Part shown: one piece after another, positions 18,851 to 28,590 of the stretch
Layout: every line of letters begins with the position of its first letter
Position numbering within the stretch: the first letter of the stretch is position 1
The notes under the pieces: model-generated
What the model was told of the DNA's origin: nothing
The model's database searches: none
The model's input: the letters and a program-made list of their open reading frames with translations, nothing else
Assembly (NCBI RefSeq): GCF_007625115.1
Contig: NZ_VMNH01000011.1
Coordinates: forward strand, 1-64,000
DNA from: Sedimenticola selenatireducens
GTDB lineage: Bacteria; Pseudomonadota; Gammaproteobacteria; Chromatiales; Chromatiaceae
Direction: 5' to 3'
Length of the DNA: 64,000 bases
Translations under genes and position numbers: made by a program

Positions 18851-18930
18851 TAGGGTGGGCACGTTGTTTGTGCCCACGCGTTTGCGCCGAATCATAAAGC
18901 TGTGTGGGCACAGAATACGTGCCCACCCTA
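18851..18930. repeat. 80-bp miniature inverted-repeat element
   Basis: TAGGGTGGGCACGT (18851-18864) and its exact complement (18917-18930) bound an element holding two GTGGGCAC...GTGCCCAC hairpins in tandem. The hupK stop codon (18928-18930) lies within the right terminal arm, so the element supplies the stop. Related copies are at 16060-16087 and 10241-10274. Confidence 0.85.
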
Positions 18931-20118
18931 CCGCGGCTCGATGTGCAACTCATAACCCACACAGGGGTCAATCGCATTAATCAAAAAGGCTGCCTGCTGT
19001 TTCAACTGATCAATTGAATCCGCATTCAATACCTTTAAACTTTCAACGACCACACCAGATGGATGGAAATTCCACTCTGTTGGAGCCAGGATCTGGTAGC
19101 GTGTTATTAACTCATTGTCCATTACGACACGATGAATAAGCCTACCTCGGGCCGCTTCTATCTGGGCAATGCCCACGCCTTCCGACAACTGCTTATTCGG
19201 ATCATCCGTTTGAACCGGCTCTTCCGTGTTTCGTAGATAGCTTGGTATACCGGCCAACTCTACCAGCCTTGCAAGCTGCCGGGTAAAGAGCCCAGCCCCA
19301 TCAATCGCGCATACCGCTGCAACCAGGGGATGATCCTGAACCCGAGTAAAGGGTGATGTCTCAAAACAACAACCGTCAATTTGTGGGGCAGCTATAAACT
19401 GATCAGCCTCCACATCATCCAACTGTTGGTCATAAAATCCGTGGGACTGGTTTGGTAATGATGCAATAGAGGCCGCGCCCAGTGAATTCCACTCTTTGGT
19501 CTGAACAAACTGCAGCATGGCAGCGGCCGGTGTATCCACCTGATCAGCCCATTGCAACAACGCATCATATGAACCAAGGGCCAGCCACTCTGCGGCTGGC
19601 ATTCCAAAAAACCGCTGCTCCAACAAGGTTTCCAGTTCAACGATTAAACCTGCGGCTGATCCATCAAACCCGGCCGCTGGGTGAACACCCGGAAAAAAGG
19701 GTCGCTCATTCGGATAACAAGCGAGTCGATAGCGCTTTATAAGCTGCATGGTTTCGCCAACACCCGTTGCTTCCGGCGAGAGTCCAAGCAGATCAGGCCA
19801 ATCCAGCAGTACGCGCCAGAGGTGCTCTTTCGCGGTCTCTAGAGAGACCAGATGGCTTCTGGCCTTTGTACAGATGGGCTCTTGAGCAATGCCCAACGCC
19901 TGCTCACAAGCTGTAACCGCAGCATTGGCCTGGGCTGTACCACAAATGCTGTACAACAGAGGCAAGGTGGTAAGCAAATGCTCCACAGACTTGCCAGTGA
20001 AAATTCGGGGCGTGAGCAGAGGACGGGAGGATTGGATAGCCACATCCGTAATAGCCCCATCAACCAACCGAATATGGATATCCAAACGCCCTTCTATATT
20101 GTCACTACCGTTACCCAT
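18928..20118 (-). CDS. hupK: hydrogenase large-subunit-like assembly protein HupK/HoxV
   Basis: A 396-residue relative of the [NiFe] large subunit with depleted metal motifs: the first motif keeps only SICGTAQ and the last only DPCVGYELH, one cysteine each. HupK/HoxV proteins of this kind act as scaffolds when the Fe(CN)2CO unit passes from HypCD to the real large subunit. It leads the operon, 50 bases behind a predicted sigma-54 transcription start. The stop codon lies in a repeat element, so the native C terminus may have been slightly altered, although the EPR tail adds only a few residues. Confidence 0.85.
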   Translation of the reverse strand: MGNGSDNIEGRLDIHIRLVDGAITDVAIQSSRPLLTPRIFTGKSVEHLLTTLPLLYSICGTAQANAAVTACEQALGIAQEPICTKARSHLVSLETAKEHLWRVLLDWPDLLGLSPEATGVGETMQLIKRYRLACYPNERPFFPGVHPAAGFDGSAAGLIVELETLLEQRFFGMPAAEWLALGSYDALLQWADQVDTPAAAMLQFVQTKEWNSLGAASIASLPNQSHGFYDQQLDDVEADQFIAAPQIDGCCFETSPFTRVQDHPLVAAVCAIDGAGLFTRQLARLVELAGIPSYLRNTEEPVQTDDPNKQLSEGVGIAQIEAARGRLIHRVVMDNELITRYQILAPTEWNFHPSGVVVESLKVLNADSIDQLKQQAAFLINAIDPCVGYELHIEPR

Positions 20119-20178
20119 GAGCCAACCTAGCCCTCCAGATTACAGATTGTTATACCCAAGCCCGGGTGATTGAAGTAG

Positions 20179-20194
20179 AGCAAAATACAGGCCA
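20179..20194 (-). promoter_or_regulatory. sigma-54 promoter of the hupK-hyp-hup operon
   Basis: On the minus strand the sequence is TGGCCTGTATTTTGCT. It has GG and GC separated by exactly 10 bases and a perfect TTGCT -12 box. The predicted start is near 20168, about 50 bases before the hupK ATG. HoxA, encoded in the same operon, is a sigma-54 activator, so positive autoregulation is likely. Confidence 0.7.
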
Positions 20195-20337
20195 GCCATA
20201 ACCATTCCACTCGACTAAAGCACCGAGGCCTGCTGCAAAGCGATTAACCAGCACCATATTCCTTTCATTAAAAACCGACTAAAAGATCCTGTAATAAAGA
20301 TATATTCCCTTATATTCAGTTAGTTAAAGGGATACAA

Positions 20338-20403
20338 ATGATCTCATCAATGATCAAAACCAACCGATATAAGACTCCATACGAATCCTTTATCTGGGAG
20401 TAA
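20338..20403 (+). CDS. possible 21-residue peptide
   Basis: ATG preceded by AAAGGGA at 5 bases opens a 21-codon frame, MISSMIKTNRYKTPYESFIW plus one Glu. It is in unusually AT-rich DNA. I see no family match; the size recalls RiPP precursors, but no radical-SAM or other modifying enzyme is nearby. It may be chance. Confidence 0.2.
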   Translation: MISSMIKTNRYKTPYESFIWE

Positions 20404-20411
20404 TTAGTAGA

Positions 20412-20480
20412 ATGAGCAGCATAATTAAAAAATATGAAAACCTACTAACCGGTAACTTGATAACCAGTTTAGCGCAATAA
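20412..20480 (+). CDS. possible 22-residue peptide
   Basis: A second very short frame, 8 bases after the first, starting MSSIIKKYENLLTGN. Its nearest GGGAG is 11 bases upstream, which is long spacing. There is no recognisable function, and it is listed only because it follows the first so closely. Confidence 0.15.
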   Translation: MSSIIKKYENLLTGNLITSLAQ

Positions 20481-20599
20481 ATGGATAGTTTACTTGCTCT
20501 AGGGCAATTTGAAGGGATTAGCGCTGCTGACTCACGAAAGGAGAATAACCAGAACGAGATGCCTTCTATATAGTAGCTATTCAGATAACGACTTATTTA

Positions 20600-20672
20600 C
20601 CGGGTCAGAGTCAAGTCGCTCACTGCAGTCCAGCCAGTATTATGAAAACCTGGTTCGCCTTAACTCTGACCC
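20600..20672. repeat. GGGTCAGAGTCA palindromic element, copy 1
   Basis: A 73-base element with complementary ends (GGGTCAGAGT and ACTCTGACCC) ending 5 bases beyond the stop codon of the winged-helix gene. A 27-base core (20617-20643) is identical to 21341-21367 in copy 2. The hairpin could act as a transcript end for the gene. Confidence 0.8.
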
Positions 20673-20677
20673 TGCCC

Positions 20678-21193
20678 TTAGAGAGACGATGCGGCACGCG
20701 CTGCCTGATCATAAAGCCCTGAGAGTGAACGCAGCACCTTGGCCAACTCACCGATCTCCTGATTGCCCGCCCCCAGAATACCGAGTGAGTCAACAAGGCA
20801 ATCCTCACGAATCTCTTTATAACGGAGACAAAGCGCCTCCCCTTTTACTGTCGTCGAGAAAAAGTTCTCCTTACCCTGGCGTTCGGTCTCCACCAATTCC
20901 AGTTTGCTGAGCTTACGCAGCGAGTAGGTGGCCGTGTGGGTGTCTTCAATATTGAGATTGAAACAGATATCCGCGACCTTTTTGGCCCGGCCACGATGAT
21001 TAACATTGTGGAGTATCAGAATATCGGTTGGATTGAGATCCGGCATGCCACTAGCGGTCATGCAGCGTTCAATCCAGCGATTGAATGCATTACCGGCGAT
21101 GATGAGGCCATACTCTAGCTCACTGAGTTCGGTACTCTTCTCAGAGACAAGATGTGAAGAGGATACAATCGGCTGTTTCTTTTTTTCTGACAT
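20678..21193 (-). CDS. winged-helix (MarR-like) transcriptional regulator
   Basis: A 171-residue DNA-binding protein with a MarR-like winged helix: PTDILILHNVNHRGRAKKVADICFNL then the recognition-helix and wing region around YSLRKLSKLELVETERQG (about residues 55-115). It lies last in the same-strand run dctP-dctQ-dctM-oplAH-lysE, though separated from it by a repeat insertion. A role in controlling that run is inferred; the palindrome at 28591-28614 in front of dctP is a candidate site. Some relatives carry this fold beside transport and hydantoinase genes. Confidence 0.75.
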   Translation of the reverse strand: MSEKKKQPIVSSSHLVSEKSTELSELEYGLIIAGNAFNRWIERCMTASGMPDLNPTDILILHNVNHRGRAKKVADICFNLNIEDTHTATYSLRKLSKLELVETERQGKENFFSTTVKGEALCLRYKEIREDCLVDSLGILGAGNQEIGELAKVLRSLSGLYDQAARAASSL

Positions 21194-21237
21194 CAGGCAA
21201 TACCTACGGCGAAAATCTAATCCCAGACTAGCACGCT

Positions 21238-21433
21238 GATCAACGCTCTGTCGTCACCAACCCGGCACCAGACTCAATGAAAAGACTTCACGTTTATTGG
21301 TTAATAGATGCAGCCGTTCTACCGGGGGTCAGAGTCACGCCGCTCACTGCAGTCCAGCCAGTATTATAAAGTATGGATCGGCTTGACTCTGACCCCAGTC
21401 CTGCAGACCATCATCAGATCAACGCTCTGTCGT
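21238..21433. repeat. 17-bp direct duplication bracketing a repeat insertion
   Basis: GATCAACGCTCTGTCGT occurs at 21238-21254 and again at 21417-21433, where it covers the lysE stop codon. The 162 bases between include the palindromic element copy 2. This looks like an insertion with duplication of its target. Confidence 0.65.
21321..21396. repeat. GGGTCAGAGTCA palindromic element, copy 2
   Basis: A second element with ends GGGGTCAGAGTCA and TTGACTCTGACCCC, sharing a 27-base identical core (21341-21367) with copy 1. It lies 23 bases beyond the lysE stop. Both copies therefore sit just after minus-strand genes. Confidence 0.8.
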
Positions 21434-22042
21434 TATCAGCAAGGAACCAAGTCCCACAAACAGACCACCCGACACACGATTAAATCGCCGCATCAGGTGA
21501 CTCTTCAAAAAACAACGGCTGGATCGACTGGCGAGCAACGCATAGCCGAGTAAAAATAGAAATGAGAGCAGGCCAAAGGTGCCGGCTAACAAGGCAAACT
21601 GCGGTGCCATCAAAGCCGTTGGTTCTATGAATTGGGGAAACAGAGCTGTTATAAACGCGATCGCCTTCGGGTTGGTGACCGCCACAATAAATGCCTGCCG
21701 GAATAGCTGTCTCGGAGTGGGTGATTTACGGGTTGCACCAGACTCTGGCACAGGCGTCACCTGCATCTTCCACAAGCGTACTCCAAGGTAAATCAGGTAG
21801 ATCCCCCCGACCCATTTGACTAACTGAAACACTAATTCAGAGGTCTGCATCAAGGCGCCAAGACCGGCAGAGGTTACTGCCGCCAGGAGAATCACCCCTA
21901 ACACATTACCCAGGATAGCAATGACGGTGGGTTTGATACCATGGGTGACGGCATTGGTCACGGCCAGTAACACCGCTGGTCCCGGTGATGCCGTAGCCAC
22001 AATCGCAATCAACAGGAATGCCAGATACTCAGTCAGCCCCAT
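21419..22042 (-). CDS. LysE/RhtB-family amino acid exporter
   Basis: A 207-residue inner-membrane exporter with about six membrane segments. I use the ATG at 22042, preceded by a strong AGGAGGAGGGGG; the longer frame would have an atypical N terminus. The N-terminal [18 protein letters not shown] segment is the family signature. It overlaps oplAH by 14 bases, so it is translationally coupled to 5-oxoprolinase. Export of glutamate or a related amino acid produced by the oxoprolinase is plausible but unproven. Confidence 0.88.
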   Translation of the reverse strand: MGLTEYLAFLLIAIVATASPGPAVLLAVTNAVTHGIKPTVIAILGNVLGVILLAAVTSAGLGALMQTSELVFQLVKWVGGIYLIYLGVRLWKMQVTPVPESGATRKSPTPRQLFRQAFIVAVTNPKAIAFITALFPQFIEPTALMAPQFALLAGTFGLLSFLFLLGYALLASRSSRCFLKSHLMRRFNRVSGGLFVGLGSLLITTER

Positions 22043-25000
22043 AGCCCCCTCCTCCTGGGGTCTCAATAATAAACAGATCACCGGGTTTCATCTCAACCTG
22101 CCCCTGATGCGCCAATTCGGTGACCCGGCCATCGCGGTGCTCAACAGTGTTATGCCCCACCCGTCCCGAGCCACCACCGGCTAATCCGTAGGGGGCCACC
22201 GAACGATGACCCGCCAGGATATTGGCCGTCATGGCTTCAAGAAAGCGTACCTGACGAATCGTCCCATCACCACCCCGATGCTTCCCTTCGCCACCAGAGC
22301 CGTGACGAATAGAGAAGGACTCCAGCCGCACTGGGAAACGCCACTCCAGCACCTCCGGGTCGGTCAGCCGGGAGTTGGTCATATGGGTATGCACGGCCGA
22401 GGTGCCGGGCCGCTGACGGGTAGCGCCAGCCCCACCACAAATGGTCTCGTAATATTGATACTGAGCATTTCCCCAGGTGAAATTATTCATGGTCCCTTGA
22501 GACCCAGCCGCCACACCCAAGGCACCCAGCAAGGTATCCACAATCACCTGTGACGTCTCCACATTACCGGCCACTACCGCCGCCGGATAATCGGGATTAA
22601 TCATGGAGTGCGCTGGGATAATCACCTCAAGTGGTTTCAGGCAGCCTTCATTAAGCGGAATCATGTCGCCCACCAGACAGCGGAATACATAGAGTACAGC
22701 CGCACGGCAGACCGCCGCAGGGGCATTGTAATTACCCGGATGCTGCCCACTGGTACCGCTGAAATCTATCGTTGCCCGGCGCGCCGGCTTATCCAAGGTA
22801 ATCTTCACACAAACCTGGTGACCATCATCCATGGGATAGCAGAATTCGCCATCATTGAGCACATCGAGTACCCGTCGCACAGACTCCTCAGCGTTATCCT
22901 GTACATGCTCCATATAGGCATGCACCACCTCAAGGCCGAAGTGATCTACCATGCGCATCAACTCCTGCACACCCTTTTCGCAGGCCGCGAGCTGGGCCTG
23001 AAAATCGGCAATATTGGTGTCGATATTGCGTGCGGGCCAGGGACCACTGGCCAGCAGAGTACGTATCTCCTGCTCACAGAAGCGCCCCTGATCGACCAGC
23101 TTGACGTTGTTGATCAGGATCCCCTCTTGTTCAACCGAGGTTGAATCTGGCGGCATGGAACCGGGCGTCGTACCACCAATATCGGCATGGTGTCCACGGG
23201 ATGCGACATAGAAAATCACTCGATCACCCGCCGGATTGAATACCGGCTTTATCAGGGTCACATCCGGCAGATGGGTGCCACCGTTATAGGGATCGTTCAA
23301 CAGATAGGCATCACCCGGTTGCATCGTGCCGGTTCGCTCCCGGATAACGGTCTTGATACTCTCACTCATGGAACCCAGATGAACCGGCATATGGGGCGCA
23401 TTGGCGATCAGATCACCCTGCAGATCAAACACCGCGCAGGAGAAGTCGAGCCGCTCCTTGATATTGACCGAGGCGGCCGTATTTTCCAGCACCATACCCA
23501 TCTGCTCAGCAATGGACATAAACAGATTATTGAAGATCTCCAACATCACCGGGTCAACCTGGGTGCCGATAGCCACTCGTTCCGGCAGCGGCAGGTAGCG
23601 CTCCATCACAATGTTGTTATCCGGGGTCAGGGTCGCCTGCCAGCCCGGCTCGATAACGATCGTCCCGGTGCGCTCCACCAGCACCGCAGGCCCTGATACT
23701 GGCTCATCACAGGGGAGCTGGTCCCGGTCATAAAAAGCTGTATCACAAACATCACCTGCCATGCGGGTGGTATGCATGGCACCAATCTGCAGTTCCGTTT
23801 TATCACAGGCATTAACGCTGGACAGATCTGGCTGCTCACCGGCACCGATAATCTCTACCTGAATCGCTTCTACAACCAATGTTTTTTCAGGCGACGTAAA
23901 TCCGAAACGTTGCTGATGGGCCTGCTCAAATTCCGCCTGAATCTTTTCCAGGTTTGCAAAATTCACCAGCAGCGCCGTGTCTGAACCCTGGTAACGCAGG
24001 TGCAGTTTTTGCTCACACCGGATAGCAGAATACGCAACGCCCTGGACCCGCATCTCTGCCACACCCTCTGCCTCTAACGCCTCAAGCCCCCGCTTTAGTT
24101 CAGCCATAAGATCTGGTTCAAGGGACGCTTCCACCGCCTGATCCCGCATCAACCGACGGTCGGCCAACCCCATACCAAACGCAGACAGTACCCCTGAGTA
24201 AGGGTGCAGGTAGATCCGTTTCATCCCCAGAGAATCCGCTACCAGACAGGCATGCTGTCCACCCGCCCCTCCGAAACAGCAGAGGGTATATTCAGAGACA
24301 TCATAACCACGCTGCACCGAGATCCGCTTGATGGCATTAGCCATATTCTCAACGGCAATCGCCAGGAAACCTTCCGCGACCTGTTCAGGCGTGCGCTGGT
24401 CACCCGTCGCCTGGTTTATCTGTTCGGCCATCGCTGAAAACTTTTGTCGAACAATGTCCACATCCAGTGGCTGATCGGCCTCTGGACCAAACACCCTGGG
24501 GAAATGATCTGGCTGGAGTTTTCCAAGCATTACATTGCAGTCGGTCACTGTCAGTGGCCCACCATTGCGGTAACAGGCCGGGCCAGGATTGGCGCCGGCA
24601 GACTCCGGTCCAACCCGAAAACGTGATCCATCAAACTGCAGCATCGATCCACCACCCGCTGCGACGGTATGAATCAGCATCATGGGCGCCCGTAACCGGA
24701 TACCCGCCACTTGGGTTTCGAAGGCTCTTTCATACTCACCGGCATAGTGACTGACATCGGTGGAAGTACCACCCATGTCGAATCCGATCAGCTTATCAAA
24801 ACCGGCCGCCTCGGCGGTGCGCACCATGCCCACCACGCCACCGGCAGGGCCCGACAAAATGGCATCCTTTCCTTGAAAACGATAGGCATCGGTCAAACCG
24901 CCGTTTGACTGCATAAACAGCAGACGTCCCCCGGACTCCTGCATACCGCCCAATGCAGCAGCAACCTGCTCTACATAACGGCGCAGAATAGGTGAAAGGT

Positions 25001-25673
25001 AGGCATCTACCACCGTGGTATCACCCCGACTAACCAGCTTCATCAAAGGGCTCACTTCCGAGCTGACAGAGACCTGGCTAAACCCAATCTCTTTTGCAAT
25101 TTGTGCCACCTGCAGTTCATGGGTGGGATAGCGATAGCTATGCATAAAGAGGATCGCCAGGGTTCGCACGCCCTGATCATAGGCCTGCTGCAATCCTATG
25201 CGCACTTCCGCTTCATCCACGCCCTTGATGAGTTCGCCCTGTGCATCCACACGCTCATCAACTTCAAGCACCTGGCTATAGAGCATCTCTGGCAGCTCTA
25301 TATCCAGTGCAAATAGATCCGGTCGCGTCTGATAACCAATTCTCAGCGCGTCACGAAAGCCCTTGGTCACCACCAATAGCGTTGGCTCGCCTTGACGTTC
25401 CAACAGGGCATTGGTGGCTACCGTAGTGCCCATTTTGACTGCATCAATCGTCTCTGCCGGAAGAGGCTGATCCTTTGCCACACCCAACAGGTCACGTATA
25501 CCCTGAATGGCTGCATCCCGATACTGTGCTGGATTCTCGGACAACAACTTGTGGGTCACCAACTCACCATCAGGCTTGCGCGCTACCACATCGGTAAAGG
25601 TGCCACCTCGATCAATCCAGAACTGCCATTTACTATCAGCACAGTGATTCACATTTTCTGAAACATCGCTCAT
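22029..25673 (-). CDS. oplAH: 5-oxoprolinase (fused hydantoinase A/B type)
   Basis: A 1214-residue ATP-dependent amidohydrolase. The HyuA-like half (1 to about 690) begins with [15 protein letters not shown], a phosphate-binding motif, and contains [16 protein letters not shown] and [15 protein letters not shown]. The HyuB-like half (about 710-1214) has [16 protein letters not shown] and [19 protein letters not shown]. Fusion in one chain is typical of 5-oxoprolinase, which opens 5-oxoproline (pyroglutamate) to glutamate. It follows the TRAP transporter genes closely, so the transporter may bring in the substrate. A hydantoin or related lactam is the main alternative. Confidence 0.88.
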   Translation of the reverse strand: MSDVSENVNHCADSKWQFWIDRGGTFTDVVARKPDGELVTHKLLSENPAQYRDAAIQGIRDLLGVAKDQPLPAETIDAVKMGTTVATNALLERQGEPTLLVVTKGFRDALRIGYQTRPDLFALDIELPEMLYSQVLEVDERVDAQGELIKGVDEAEVRIGLQQAYDQGVRTLAILFMHSYRYPTHELQVAQIAKEIGFSQVSVSSEVSPLMKLVSRGDTTVVDAYLSPILRRYVEQVAAALGGMQESGGRLLFMQSNGGLTDAYRFQGKDAILSGPAGGVVGMVRTAEAAGFDKLIGFDMGGTSTDVSHYAGEYERAFETQVAGIRLRAPMMLIHTVAAGGGSMLQFDGSRFRVGPESAGANPGPACYRNGGPLTVTDCNVMLGKLQPDHFPRVFGPEADQPLDVDIVRQKFSAMAEQINQATGDQRTPEQVAEGFLAIAVENMANAIKRISVQRGYDVSEYTLCCFGGAGGQHACLVADSLGMKRIYLHPYSGVLSAFGMGLADRRLMRDQAVEASLEPDLMAELKRGLEALEAEGVAEMRVQGVAYSAIRCEQKLHLRYQGSDTALLVNFANLEKIQAEFEQAHQQRFGFTSPEKTLVVEAIQVEIIGAGEQPDLSSVNACDKTELQIGAMHTTRMAGDVCDTAFYDRDQLPCDEPVSGPAVLVERTGTIVIEPGWQATLTPDNNIVMERYLPLPERVAIGTQVDPVMLEIFNNLFMSIAEQMGMVLENTAASVNIKERLDFSCAVFDLQGDLIANAPHMPVHLGSMSESIKTVIRERTGTMQPGDAYLLNDPYNGGTHLPDVTLIKPVFNPAGDRVIFYVASRGHHADIGGTTPGSMPPDSTSVEQEGILINNVKLVDQGRFCEQEIRTLLASGPWPARNIDTNIADFQAQLAACEKGVQELMRMVDHFGLEVVHAYMEHVQDNAEESVRRVLDVLNDGEFCYPMDDGHQVCVKITLDKPARRATIDFSGTSGQHPGNYNAPAAVCRAAVLYVFRCLVGDMIPLNEGCLKPLEVIIPAHSMINPDYPAAVVAGNVETSQVIVDTLLGALGVAAGSQGTMNNFTWGNAQYQYYETICGGAGATRQRPGTSAVHTHMTNSRLTDPEVLEWRFPVRLESFSIRHGSGGEGKHRGGDGTIRQVRFLEAMTANILAGHRSVAPYGLAGGGSGRVGHNTVEHRDGRVTELAHQGQVEMKPGDLFIIETPGGGGYGAD

Positions 25674-25698
25674 AAATCATCATTCCTGAGACAGCGTA

Positions 25699-27003
25699 TT
25701 AACCCCGGGTCATCAATGCAGGCAACCAGGTGGCAATCATTGGAAAGGCCGTAACCAGTACTACCGCGATCAGCAGCAATAGAAAAAACGGTAACGAATA
25801 ACGGGCAATTAGCAGGATGTTTTTACCGGTTAATCCCTGCAACACAAACAGGTTGAAACCGACCGGCGGTGTGATCTGGGACATCTCCACCACCAGTACC
25901 AGATAGATGCCAAACCAGAGCAGATCAATACCAGCCTGCTCCACCATCGGCAACACCACCGAGGTGGTCAGCACCACCACTGAGATGCCATCCAGGAAAC
26001 AGCCAAGCAAGACAAAAAACAGGGTCAGGACAACAATCAGACCCAAAGGTGAAAGGCCCAGCGTGGCGATATATTCAGCCAACGCCCGGGGAATTCCAGT
26101 AAATCCCATCGCAATGGTTAAAAACGCTGCACCCGCCAGAATGAACGCAATCATGCAACTGGTACGGGTCGCCCCCATGAGACTGGCCATGAAGGTCTTA
26201 CGGGTCAGCGTTCCTGTTAACCAGGACAGGACCAGCGCGCCAAATACACCGAAGACAGCCGCTTCGGTCGCCGTGGCCAACCCACCATAGATTGATCCCA
26301 ACACAAACAGGATCAAGCCAATCACCGGGAACAGACTCATTGAGGCCTTGAACTTCTGAACGAGCGGCATATCCGGTTCAGCGGGTGGCATCTTACTGTG
26401 GTTCAACAGCGCCCAGATCATGGTATAGCCCATGAACAACATAATCAGCATCAGCCCCGGTAATGCCCCCGCGACAAACAATCGGGCAATAGAGACTTCA
26501 GCAGAGACACCATAGACAATCAGGATAATAGAGGGTGGAATCAGCAGACCCAGCGTGCCCGACCCCGCCAGTGTGCCAAGCGACATCCGCTCATCATAGC
26601 CACGCCGCTCCAGTTCCGGTGCCGTCATACGACCGATCGTCGCGGCGGTCGCAGCGGATGAGCCAGAGACGGCTGCAAAGATGCCACAGCCTAAAATATT
26701 GACATGCAGCAGCCGGCCAGGCAGATGATTCAGCCAAGGCGCCAGACCACTGAACAGATCCTCGGACAGTCGGGTACGGAACAGAATCTCTCCCATCCAA
26801 ATAAACAGAGGAAGGGCCGTTAATGTCCAACTGGACGAGGCACCCCAGGTTGTAGTCGCCATGATCAAGCCGATATTACCGGTCTCATTCAGCACCAGGC
26901 CAACGAAGGCTACCAGGAACAAGGTAATGGCAACCCAGAGTCCACTGGCCAACAGACCAAACAACAACAGCGTGAGAATCAGTGTAAGCAGCAGAGGATC
27001 CAT
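25699..27003 (-). CDS. dctM: TRAP transporter large permease (DctM type)
   Basis: The 434-residue large membrane subunit of a tripartite ATP-independent periplasmic transporter, with about 12 membrane helices (for example LLLTLILTLLLFGLLASGL at the start, and repeated glycine-rich segments). The ATG at 27003 is used because it directly follows the dctQ stop; a GTG at 27018 is less likely. It couples uptake of an organic acid-like solute to an ion gradient. Substrate identity follows the operon (5-oxoproline or a similar carboxylate), which is inference. Confidence 0.92.
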   Translation of the reverse strand: MDPLLLTLILTLLLFGLLASGLWVAITLFLVAFVGLVLNETGNIGLIMATTTWGASSSWTLTALPLFIWMGEILFRTRLSEDLFSGLAPWLNHLPGRLLHVNILGCGIFAAVSGSSAATAATIGRMTAPELERRGYDERMSLGTLAGSGTLGLLIPPSIILIVYGVSAEVSIARLFVAGALPGLMLIMLFMGYTMIWALLNHSKMPPAEPDMPLVQKFKASMSLFPVIGLILFVLGSIYGGLATATEAAVFGVFGALVLSWLTGTLTRKTFMASLMGATRTSCMIAFILAGAAFLTIAMGFTGIPRALAEYIATLGLSPLGLIVVLTLFFVLLGCFLDGISVVVLTTSVVLPMVEQAGIDLLWFGIYLVLVVEMSQITPPVGFNLFVLQGLTGKNILLIARYSLPFFLLLLIAVVLVTAFPMIATWLPALMTRG

Positions 27004-27004
27004 C

Positions 27005-27526
27005 TCATTCACCCTCACTCTGTATCAGCGCATCATCATGCTGCATATACAGCGGTTTCCGACCACGCAGAAGCAGGATCAATTCATCCAACACGGCTAT
27101 AGAGAGAATAATCAGACCCAAAGCCATCGGTACCTGGGGTATCCAGAGAGGCACTGGAATATAACCTTGGCTCAGTTCTTCAAACTGATAGGACTCAATA
27201 ACAAGCCACAGGACAGACCAGGCCGCATAGCTAATCAGGGTCAGCGCCAGTAGCAAGACCATGCCCTCAATCATATATCGAACACGCCCCTGTAGATGCG
27301 TAATCACAAGGTTGACCCGGATGTGACCACCGCTACGCAGCGTATAGGCCAACGCCAGGAAGCTTGCGGCCGCCAGCAGAAAGCCTGAGAAATCTTCAGT
27401 GGATGGAATGACCACACCAAACCAGCGACCAACAATCTGCGCCAGAATAAGCATGGCCATGAACGCTAGGCAGATACCGGCAACGATGCCCGCCGTTAGA
27501 TAGAGTCTGTCGAGTAATAGACGCAT
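27005..27526 (-). CDS. dctQ: TRAP transporter small permease (DctQ type)
   Basis: A 173-residue, four-helix membrane subunit. The segment LAYTLRSGGHIRVNLV near residue 60 is the DctQ family hallmark. It joins DctM in the inner membrane. It starts 46 bases after dctP, and its stop is one base from the dctM start. Confidence 0.9.
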   Translation of the reverse strand: MRLLLDRLYLTAGIVAGICLAFMAMLILAQIVGRWFGVVIPSTEDFSGFLLAAASFLALAYTLRSGGHIRVNLVITHLQGRVRYMIEGMVLLLALTLISYAAWSVLWLVIESYQFEELSQGYIPVPLWIPQVPMALGLIILSIAVLDELILLLRGRKPLYMQHDDALIQSEGE

Positions 27527-27572
27527 GGCTAGAGTGGCGAACAGGTAACCGGGTCACCCGTTCGCCTGTCCA

Positions 27573-28550
27573 CTATTTCATCGCTTTGAGAATATCTGCT
27601 CCAGTCTCACCTGCCTCCTTGGCCCACTCATCCCCCATAATGCGACCGATCGCTTTCAATTCTGCCTTGAACTGATCTGCGGGAGAACTGACCTGCATCC
27701 CCTTCTCCTTCAGCGTGGCCGTCTTTTCAGCCGTTTCAGTGACAGCCATCTCCCAGCCTCGCGCCTCCGCCTTGGCAGCCGCATCCAATACAGCCTTCTG
27801 CATATCTGCGGATAGACGTTTGAACGCACGCACATTAACAATGACCATATTTTTCGGAATCCACGCCTGAGTATCGGTATAGTGACCAACAAAGTCCCAT
27901 GCCTGACTGCTCACACCGGTGGAGGGTGAAGTGACCATGGCATCAATGATACCCGTACTAAAGGCTTGCGGAATCTCTGGCGTCTGGACCGTGGTGGGTG
28001 CGCCCTTTAGCAAAACCGCCAGACGTGACGTAGTCGGACTATAGGCACGCATCTTGACCCCTTCGAAATCTTTCACAGAAGAGACCGCTTTTTTGGTATA
28101 GAACCCTTGGGGTGGCCAAGGCACCGCATAGAGTAACTGCAAACCATCTTTGGCCAGACTCTTCTCAACATGGGGCCGGCTTGCCTTCCACAGCTGCTGA
28201 GTACTTTCAAAATCACTGGCCAGGAAAGGAATGTTATCGACCTTGAACACAGGATCCTGGTTACCCAATAAGCCCATAAACATCTCACCAATGCTGACCT
28301 GACCGCTCCTGATCGCCCGATGAATCTCCGGGTGCTTGAACAGTGAGGCACCCGAGTGAACGGTGATATCCAGCTCCCCATTGGTCGCACTTTTCACATC
28401 CGCAGCAAACTGCCGCACATTCTTGGTGTGGTGTACCCCATCGCCATAGGGGGTTGGCATATCCCATTGCGTAGCGGCGATGGCCAAACCACTGAAAAGC
28501 ACACTGCAGAGAACGGGAACCAGTATTCGATCTAACAGGATCTTCTTCAC
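27573..28550 (-). CDS. dctP: TRAP transporter solute-binding protein (DctP type)
   Basis: A 325-residue periplasmic binding protein. The GTG at 28550 is favoured: AGGAGGAG ends 6 bases upstream, whereas the TTG at 28556 would be on top of it. A signal peptide ends near AIAATQWDMP. The conserved arginine region KMRAYSPTTSRLAVLLKGAP (about 165-185) would bind a carboxylate group. It heads the dctPQM-oplAH-lysE set, behind a palindromic operator candidate. Confidence 0.9.
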   Translation of the reverse strand: MKKILLDRILVPVLCSVLFSGLAIAATQWDMPTPYGDGVHHTKNVRQFAADVKSATNGELDITVHSGASLFKHPEIHRAIRSGQVSIGEMFMGLLGNQDPVFKVDNIPFLASDFESTQQLWKASRPHVEKSLAKDGLQLLYAVPWPPQGFYTKKAVSSVKDFEGVKMRAYSPTTSRLAVLLKGAPTTVQTPEIPQAFSTGIIDAMVTSPSTGVSSQAWDFVGHYTDTQAWIPKNMVIVNVRAFKRLSADMQKAVLDAAAKAEARGWEMAVTETAEKTATLKEKGMQVSSPADQFKAELKAIGRIMGDEWAKEAGETGADILKAMK

Positions 28551-28590
28551 GGGCAACTCCTCCTATCCGGGTATTATAATTTCGTTTTAT

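Larger units (their letters stand above)
20119..20677. other. 559-bp intergenic region with promoter, tiny reading frames and repeat
   Basis: This gap between hupK and the winged-helix regulator holds a sigma-54 promoter (20179-20194), an AT-rich stretch with two very short plus-strand reading frames (20338-20480) and a palindromic repeat copy (20600-20672). No long gene or RNA gene was recognised. Confidence 0.6.

Noticed and set aside
18928-20118. True [NiFe] hydrogenase large subunit
   Set aside because: Each metal motif retains only a single cysteine; this fits the HupK/HoxV scaffold rather than an enzyme.
20509-20910. Plus-strand frame over the repeat and winged-helix gene
   Set aside because: Similar residues to a frame at 21308 come from the shared repeat element, not from a conserved protein, and it overlaps a real gene.
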